Of a stretch of 9,382 bases of DNA, positions 5,392-9,382 are shown piece after piece. The position numbers were made by a program, and so were the translations under genes. Numbering within the stretch: the stretch's first letter is position 1; each line of letters starts with the position of its first letter. Below the pieces are notes generated by a model. That model was not told the DNA's origin, made no database searches, and saw nothing but the letters and a program-made list of their open reading frames with translations. The stretch is from positions 122,145 through 131,526 of the forward strand of contig DCCS01000039.1 of the NCBI GenBank assembly GCA_002316015.1. The letters are read 5' to 3'. Origin of the DNA: Prevotellaceae bacterium UBA1075 (lineage in GTDB: Bacteria > Bacteroidota > Bacteroidia > Bacteroidales > Bacteroidaceae).

Positions 5392-6393
5392 ATGAAGTAT
5401 GTGGGCATGCACACCCAGCAGGTGCGCAACAACCTCAAGTCCCTCCTGCTCCTGGCCATGTTCCCATGCATCCTGCTGGGAGTCGTGTATGTGTTCCTGG
5501 TAATTGCCAACTCGCTGGGAGTCTCGGATCCCGCCTATGGAGGGAAGACGGGGGTGGACTGGAATTATGTGAATTATGAGATGCGGCAGGTGCTTCCCTG
5601 GGTGGTGGGCATCGTGGGCGTGTGGTTTGTGGTGTCCTTCCTCCTCAACACCTCCATGATACGCCATGCCACGGGCGCGAGGCCGCTGGAGCGCAGGGAG
5701 AACCCCCGTGTGTATAACATCGTGGAGAACCTCACCATGGCATGCGGAATGCCCATGCCCAAGGTGAATGTCGTCGACGACCCCATGCTCAACGCTTTTG
5801 CCAGCGGCATCGACAGGAACAGTTACACGGTGACCGTCACCACGGGCATCTGTGACAAGCTCACCGATGCGGAGCTGGCCGGGGTGATAGGACATGAGCT
5901 CACGCACATACGCAACCGCGACACGCGCCTGCTCATCATCAGCATCATCTTTGTGGGCATCATGAGCACCATCATGAGCCTGGCCGTGAGGCTGCTCTGG
6001 AACAATATCGTGTTCGGTGGCGGGCGCCGCCGAAGCGACGACGGGCGCGAGGGCAGCGGGGCGGCGGGCATGGCGCTGCTGCTGGTGGCCATAGTGCTGT
6101 CGGCCATCGGCTACTTCTTCACCCTGCTCACCCGTTTTGCCATCAGCCGCAAGCGCGAGTATATGGCCGATGCGGGCGGGGCGGAGTTGTGCGGCGACCC
6201 GCTTGCCCTGGCATCTGCCTTGCGCAAGATAAGTGCGCACCCCGGACTGGGACAGGTGCAGCGCGAGGATGTGGCACAACTCTTCATCGTGCATCCCATG
6301 GGCTTTGGGGGCGGCGTCGCTGGCATGATGAGCTCCCTCTTCAGTACTCATCCGAGCACCGAGAGCCGCATCGCCTACCTGGAACAGTTCTGA
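5392..6393 (+). CDS. M48 family membrane metallopeptidase, HtpX-like
   Basis: This is a zinc-dependent integral-membrane protease; HtpX relatives degrade damaged or misfolded membrane proteins. The 333-residue protein has the M48 zinc site: H168-E-L-T-H172 as ligands with Glu169 as the catalytic base, and third ligand Glu256 in REYMAD. NAFASG (about 134-139) and the C-terminal STHPSTESRIAYL (about 318-330) are family hallmarks. Hydrophobic segments lie at about 18-41, 68-86, 180-203 and 225-249, putting the active site on the cytoplasmic side as in HtpX. A Gly/Arg/Asp-rich loop (about 209-225) separates the last two. It is longer than E. coli HtpX (about 290) because of a larger region around the first two membrane segments. 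It follows lemA by 39 nt and precedes a strong terminator. I leave the symbol blank because HtpX-like M48 proteins paired with LemA may not be HtpX orthologues. Confidence 0.95.
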   Translation: MKYVGMHTQQVRNNLKSLLLLAMFPCILLGVVYVFLVIANSLGVSDPAYGGKTGVDWNYVNYEMRQVLPWVVGIVGVWFVVSFLLNTSMIRHATGARPLERRENPRVYNIVENLTMACGMPMPKVNVVDDPMLNAFASGIDRNSYTVTVTTGICDKLTDAELAGVIGHELTHIRNRDTRLLIISIIFVGIMSTIMSLAVRLLWNNIVFGGGRRRSDDGREGSGAAGMALLLVAIVLSAIGYFFTLLTRFAISRKREYMADAGGAELCGDPLALASALRKISAHPGLGQVQREDVAQLFIVHPMGFGGGVAGMMSSLFSTHPSTESRIAYLEQF

Positions 6394-6467
6394 GGCTGTA
6401 CATCTCAGAGCAAGGCAAGCGTGGGGCAGCAAGCCTCTTTGCGCCGGCGCTCTCTGAGCCACATGGT

Positions 6468-6516
6468 ATCCGTGAGCCGCCTTTCTTGTTGCAAGCAAGG
6501 CGGCTCGCGGATTTTT
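6468..6516 (+). terminator. Intrinsic terminator of the lemA-M48 operon
   Basis: A 16-bp stem (6468-6483 with 6497-6512, one T-G wobble) is topped by a T/C mismatch and a second 4-bp stem CTTG/CAAG around a TTG loop. It is followed by TTTT (6513-6516), with the last stem pair giving one more T. It lies about 75 nt after the M48 stop. The opposite strand lacks a T-run after the stem, so it acts on plus-strand transcripts. Confidence 0.87.
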
Positions 6517-6553
6517 CCAAGGCGGCACTCGGAGCCACTTGGCCACTTGGTTC

Positions 6554-6700
6554 TTAGTGTTTTTTGCTTTCCCGAAGTGTTGCTTTCACCTTTCTCGTCC
6601 CGTTTCCCGGCACTCTGAACACCCATCCTTTGTCGCTCGTGAGTTCTGCCTCGATGATAAGTCCGGGAAGTATCTTCCATTCGGTGGTCCGGGTGTGCAT
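6554..6700 (-). CDS. Possible small hypothetical ORF (48 aa)
   Basis: A 48-codon frame runs from ATG 6700 to TAA 6554 on the minus strand, 61 nt after the carbonic-anhydrase-like gene. Unlike the shadow frames nearby, its translation has a balanced composition with an alternating hydrophobic segment (EWKILPGLIIEAEL, then GWVFRVPGNG) and a basic tail (RKVKATLRESKKH). There is no Shine-Dalgarno sequence, no promoter of its own, and I recognise no family. It may be a small protein, a remnant of a longer gene, or chance. Confidence 0.25.
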   Translation of the reverse strand: MHTRTTEWKILPGLIIEAELTSDKGWVFRVPGNGTRKVKATLRESKKH

Positions 6701-6761
6701 AGTTGTGCGGGTGTGTTGGTGATGAATGTTGGGTGAAATGGCGCCTTTCCTTGTGTGCGGG

Positions 6762-7340
6762 CTACTCGCTGCGGTACTCCTCGCTGGTGGTCACCTGCTG
6801 GGTGGACGAGGGGTCGGCATCGGCCTCGCGGTACCAGTCGCTGTAGGCGATGTAGTGGCTCGCGTAGGTCTGGTTGAGCGTGGCGGCCTGCTCGGGGTCC
6901 ACCTTCTTGATAAACTTGGCAGGCACTCCGCCCCACAGTTCGCCGTCGCCTATCTGTGTGTTGCTCAGTACCACCGCGCCTGCGGCCACAATGGCCCCGC
7001 GGCCCACCACGGCATGGTCGAGCACGGTTGCGCCCATGCCCACCAGCGCGCCGTCCTTCACCTCGCATCCATGCAGGGTCACGCTGTGCCCGATGGTCAC
7101 GTCATTGCCCAGGATGCACGGCGCGTTGCCGTTGAGCGTGTGGATGCAGCTGTTGTCCTGCACGTTGGTGCGGTCGCCTATGCGGATGAAGTGCACGTCC
7201 CCGCGCAGGACGGCGTTGAACCATACCGTGCAGTCGTCTCCCATCTGCACGTCTCCCACGATCACGGCACCCTCGCTGAAGTAGCAGTGCTTGCCGAACC
7301 GGGGCGCGGGCATGCCCGCCAGTCTCTTGATGATAGCCAT
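6762..7340 (-). CDS. Gamma-carbonic-anhydrase-like hexapeptide-repeat protein
   Basis: This protein belongs to the gamma-class carbonic anhydrase family (YrdA/PaaY-like branch), which folds as a left-handed beta-helix trimer and hydrates CO2 where active. The 192-residue product has hexapeptide turns through about residue 145 and then a C-terminal helix. The zinc ligands of Cam are matched in spacing by His67 (QDNSCIH), His85 and His90 (TIGHSVTLHG). Arg46, Asp48, Gln61 and Asp62 match the conserved Arg59/Asp61/Gln75/Asp76 set of Cam. The acidic proton-shuttle loop of Cam is absent, as in most bacterial members, so activity cannot be assumed. No signal peptide is seen, so it is cytoplasmic. 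It follows the M24 aminopeptidase gene by 199 nt on the same strand with no clear promoter or terminator between them. The polar tail after about residue 172 is probably disordered. Confidence 0.93.
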   Translation of the reverse strand: MAIIKRLAGMPAPRFGKHCYFSEGAVIVGDVQMGDDCTVWFNAVLRGDVHFIRIGDRTNVQDNSCIHTLNGNAPCILGNDVTIGHSVTLHGCEVKDGALVGMGATVLDHAVVGRGAIVAAGAVVLSNTQIGDGELWGGVPAKFIKKVDPEQAATLNQTYASHYIAYSDWYREADADPSSTQQVTTSEEYRSE

Positions 7341-7352
7341 ATTCTTGTTGGT

Positions 7353-7429
7353 GTTATGAGATTTTGGGTTTATGATGTTATGAGGTTTTCCTGGAGGGTG
7401 TGATGTTATGAGGCCCAGGGGTTATGAGG
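7353..7429. repeat. Four short interspersed repeats (GTTATGAG core)
   Basis: GTTATGAG(G) occurs at 7353, 7377, 7405 and 7421, spaced 24, 28 and 16 nt. The flanks of copies two and four are also related (TTTTCCTGGAGGG and CTTTCCCGGAGGG), so the unit seems longer and degenerate. On the minus strand the motif is CCTCATAAC and lies directly upstream of the carbonic-anhydrase-like gene. Confidence 0.75.
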
Positions 7430-7516
7430 CTTTCCCGGAGGGGCGTGAAGTTACCGCGTTGTGAGCCTTTGGGGCTGTGTGGCAGCAAGCAGTGTCCCCT
7501 GCCAGTTCTGCCGCCT

Positions 7517-7545
7517 CATGCCTTATAAAGCCCCATGCCTTATAA
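7517..7545. repeat. 12-bp direct repeat at the 3' end of the M24 aminopeptidase gene
   Basis: CATGCCTTATAA occurs at 7517-7528 and 7534-7545, a period of 17 nt. The second copy covers the stop codon (7540-7542) and the last codon of the aminopeptidase gene. On the minus strand the unit is TTATAAGGCATG, loosely related to the CCTCATAAC repeats about 100 nt further on. Confidence 0.75.
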
Positions 7546-9330
7546 CCTCACTTGCGCAGTGGCCTCCTGGAGCCAGGCCAGGTCGTCTCCCTGGAGCAGG
7601 GGACTCAGTTCGCTGTACACGCGTGCGTGATAGTCGTTGAGGTACTGCACCTCGTCCGTGTCCATCATGTCCCACAGGATGGGCTCCATGTCGATGGGAC
7701 AGAGCGTGAGGGGAGTGAGCTGCAGGAACTGCCCGAAGGTGCTCTCCATGTACTCCTCCACCATCATGGTGTTCTCGATGCGCACCCCGTGCCTGCCCTC
7801 GCGGTAGATGCCCGGCTCGTCGGTCATGGTCATTCCCGGCAGCAGGGGCGCGGGCATGTGGTTCATGCGTATCTGGTGAGGCCCCTCGTGCACGCACAGG
7901 TAACTGCCCACGCCGTGCCCCGTGCCATGCCCATAGTTGATGCCGTGCTGCCACATGGCATACCGTGCCAGCACGTCAAGCTGTGTGCCGCAGGTCCCCG
8001 TGGGGAACTTGGCCATGGCCAGGCGTATGTGCCCCTTGAGCACAAGGGTGTAGTCGGTGCGCTCCTCGCGCGTGAGCGGGCCCAAGGGGATGGTGCGTGT
8101 GATGTCGGTGGTGCCGTCCTGGTATTGCGCCCCGCTGTCAAGCAGCATCAGCCCCTTGGGCAGCAGGGGGGTGTCTGTCTCGTGGCTGGGCTCATAATGC
8201 ACGATGGCGCCGTGCTGGGCATAGCCCGCTATGGTGTCAAAGGAGATGTCCCTGTACAGGGGCTGCTCGGCCCTGAGGGCTGTGAGCCGGTCGGCCACGC
8301 TCATCTCGGTCTGTCCGCCTGCCTGTACGGCGGGCTTGAGCCAGCGCAGAAATTTCGCCAGGGCCACCCCGTCACGCAGCATGGCCCGGTGGAAGCCCTC
8401 GCGCTCGGCCTCGTTCTTGATGGCCTTCATGGGTGCGATGAGCGAGTCGTGGTATATTACCTTCCAGCCCTTGCCTTGGGGCGGGACGGCATGGCAGTTG
8501 CACGACTGCGGGTCGATGAGCATGGCACTTGAGGGCATGGAGGCCAGGGCGCTTGCCAGAGCCTCGTAGGGACGGGTGCCTATGCCCTCACCACGCAGGT
8601 ACGCCCGTACTTGGGCGCTCAGTTTCCTGGGGTCCACAAACAGGGTGGCCTCCTCCTGCGACACGAGCAGGTAACTCACAAATACCGGGTTGCAATGCAC
8701 GTCGGTGCCCCGCAGGTTGCAAATCCATGCGATTTCATCGAGCGGGCAGATGACGGTCATCTGTGCTCCCGCTGCCTTTATCTGCTCGCGCAGGCGCGCC
8801 AGCTTGTGCACGGTTCTCTCGCCCGCGTACTCCAGCGGCTGTATCTCCACAGGGTGCAGGGGCATCTCGGGGCGGCCTTCCCACAGGGCGGCGGCGGGGT
8901 CCAGGCTCGTGTCCAGCAGGATGCCGCTGGCCTGCAGCTCCTGCCTCAGACTGCTGGCCGTGCTCACGCTGTTGACCCATCCGTCGATGCCCACGGTGTC
9001 GCCTTCCTGCAGCAGACGGCGCAGCCACTCGCTTATGCCGGGCGTGCCCGGCACCCGCTCACGCATGAGCTGGAAGGGGGTGCCGTCCAGTTGCTCCGCT
9101 GCAGCCAGGAAGTAGCGGCTGTCAGTCCACAGCGCGGCATCGGTCGTGGTCACTACCGCCGTGCCGGCACTGCCGTTGAATCCGCTTATCCACTGGCGTG
9201 TCATCCAGTGCCCGGGCACATACTCGCCATTGTGCGGGTCGGTACTGGGGAAGATGAACGCGGCCAGTCCGTGCTGGCGCATGTAGCCTCTCAGCTCATG
9301 CACGCGTCGTGTGATGTCCTGCTTGCTCAT
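7540..9330 (-). CDS. Xaa-Pro aminopeptidase, M24B family (long, APP1-like form)
   Basis: This metallopeptidase removes an N-terminal residue preceding proline, helping to finish peptide breakdown in the cytoplasm. The 596-residue product has the three-part layout of eukaryotic-type aminopeptidase P: two creatinase-like N-terminal domains (about 8-140 and 160-300), then the pita-bread catalytic domain (about 310-525) and a C-terminal extension. The dimetal ligands are all present with the spacing of human XPNPEP1: Asp398 (LLDSGAQY), Asp409 (GTTDITRT), His472 (GTGHGVG), Glu505 (TDEPGIY) and Glu519 (VRIENTM). His481 in VHEGP is the expected catalytic histidine. No signal peptide is present. E. 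coli PepP is shorter (about 440), so this is the long form and I give no symbol. GAGG lies 9 nt before ATG 9330. Upstream sequence stays open in this frame to the window edge, but the start fits family N-termini. Confidence 0.96.
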   Translation of the reverse strand: MSKQDITRRVHELRGYMRQHGLAAFIFPSTDPHNGEYVPGHWMTRQWISGFNGSAGTAVVTTTDAALWTDSRYFLAAAEQLDGTPFQLMRERVPGTPGISEWLRRLLQEGDTVGIDGWVNSVSTASSLRQELQASGILLDTSLDPAAALWEGRPEMPLHPVEIQPLEYAGERTVHKLARLREQIKAAGAQMTVICPLDEIAWICNLRGTDVHCNPVFVSYLLVSQEEATLFVDPRKLSAQVRAYLRGEGIGTRPYEALASALASMPSSAMLIDPQSCNCHAVPPQGKGWKVIYHDSLIAPMKAIKNEAEREGFHRAMLRDGVALAKFLRWLKPAVQAGGQTEMSVADRLTALRAEQPLYRDISFDTIAGYAQHGAIVHYEPSHETDTPLLPKGLMLLDSGAQYQDGTTDITRTIPLGPLTREERTDYTLVLKGHIRLAMAKFPTGTCGTQLDVLARYAMWQHGINYGHGTGHGVGSYLCVHEGPHQIRMNHMPAPLLPGMTMTDEPGIYREGRHGVRIENTMMVEEYMESTFGQFLQLTPLTLCPIDMEPILWDMMDTDEVQYLNDYHARVYSELSPLLQGDDLAWLQEATAQVRL

Positions 9331-9382
9331 TTGTTGTCCTCGGTGTGGTTTCTGCCTGTCTTTGCCCTGGCCATGCTTCTTG
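9327..9382 (-). CDS. Possible 3' end of an upstream gene (partial)
   Basis: On the minus strand a frame open to the window edge ends ...RSMARAKTGRNHTEDNK with TGA at 9327-9329, overlapping the aminopeptidase ATG (9328-9330) as ATGA. Such a four-base overlap is typical of translationally coupled operon genes. With only 17 codons visible, chance is a real alternative, and the aminopeptidase frame itself is also open here. Confidence 0.25.
   Translation of the reverse strand, partial: RSMARAKTGRNHTEDNK

Larger units (their letters stand above)
6394..6761. other. 368-bp intergenic region with terminator and repeats
   Basis: Between the M48 stop and the gamma-carbonic-anhydrase stop I find the operon terminator, a 6-bp stem spanning the M48 stop codon (TCTGAG 6389-6394 with CTCAGA 6404-6409), the palindrome GCGCCGGCGC (6441-6450), and an 8-bp tandem repeat CCACTTGG (6535-6542, 6543-6550) before a T-rich stretch (6551-6570) that might act as a second weak terminator. 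One small minus-strand ORF is listed separately. No promoter box was recognised. Confidence 0.55.

Noticed and set aside
2229..6466. 11-bp match GAGCCACATGG at 2229-2239 and 6456-6466
   Set aside because: Both sites lie after plus-strand genes, but the match does not extend and an 11-mer match within GC-rich intergenic DNA is weak evidence of a repeat family.
5161..6546. Long minus-strand frame (461 codons) opposite lemA and the M48 gene
   Set aside because: It has a GTG start and a translation rich in His, Ala, Gly and Gln with no family motif. It covers two well-supported genes on the other strand and runs through the operon terminator.

Overview
The window reads as chromosomal DNA of a Bacteroidales bacterium, most likely a high-GC member of the Prevotellaceae. 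The pointers are a secreted S46 dipeptidyl peptidase (a family concentrated in Bacteroidetes and a few relatives), group-1-type sigma factors that start MRQLKI and lack region 1.1, and promoter-like TAnnTTTG boxes, the Bacteroidetes -7 element. The family is an inference from gene content and base composition. I see no prophage, insertion sequence, CRISPR array, tRNA or rRNA.

Layout. (1) 41-2197 (+): secreted S46 peptidase, DPP7 type. Its start codon sits in the second copy of a 22-bp tandem repeat. (2) 2198-2673: 476 bp without a convincing gene, holding a long imperfect hairpin and a 16-bp perfect terminator-like hairpin. (3) 2674-4513 (-): two tandem primary-type sigma-70 genes, each encoding exactly 286 residues, about 68% identical by hand count with no gaps. 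(4) 4514-4785: divergent promoter region. (5) 4786-6393 (+): lemA and an M48 (HtpX-like) membrane metallopeptidase, a probable operon ending in a strong intrinsic terminator at 6468-6516. (6) 6513-6761: no firm gene, one possible 48-codon ORF. (7) 6762-9330 (-): a long-form Xaa-Pro aminopeptidase (M24) followed by a gamma-carbonic-anhydrase-like hexapeptide protein, separated by 199 bp containing short repeats. The last 52 bases may hold the tail of a further minus-strand gene overlapping the aminopeptidase start.

How the genes work together. The S46 enzyme would release dipeptides from peptides in the periplasm, and the cytoplasmic aminopeptidase P would remove N-terminal residues before proline, which fits a peptide-using metabolism. 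LemA and the M48 protease form a common membrane pair whose exact role is unsettled. The tandem sigma factors are the most unusual gene content. Nothing here is clearly a new defence or mobile system; the best leads are the sigma pair and the non-coding repeats and hairpins.
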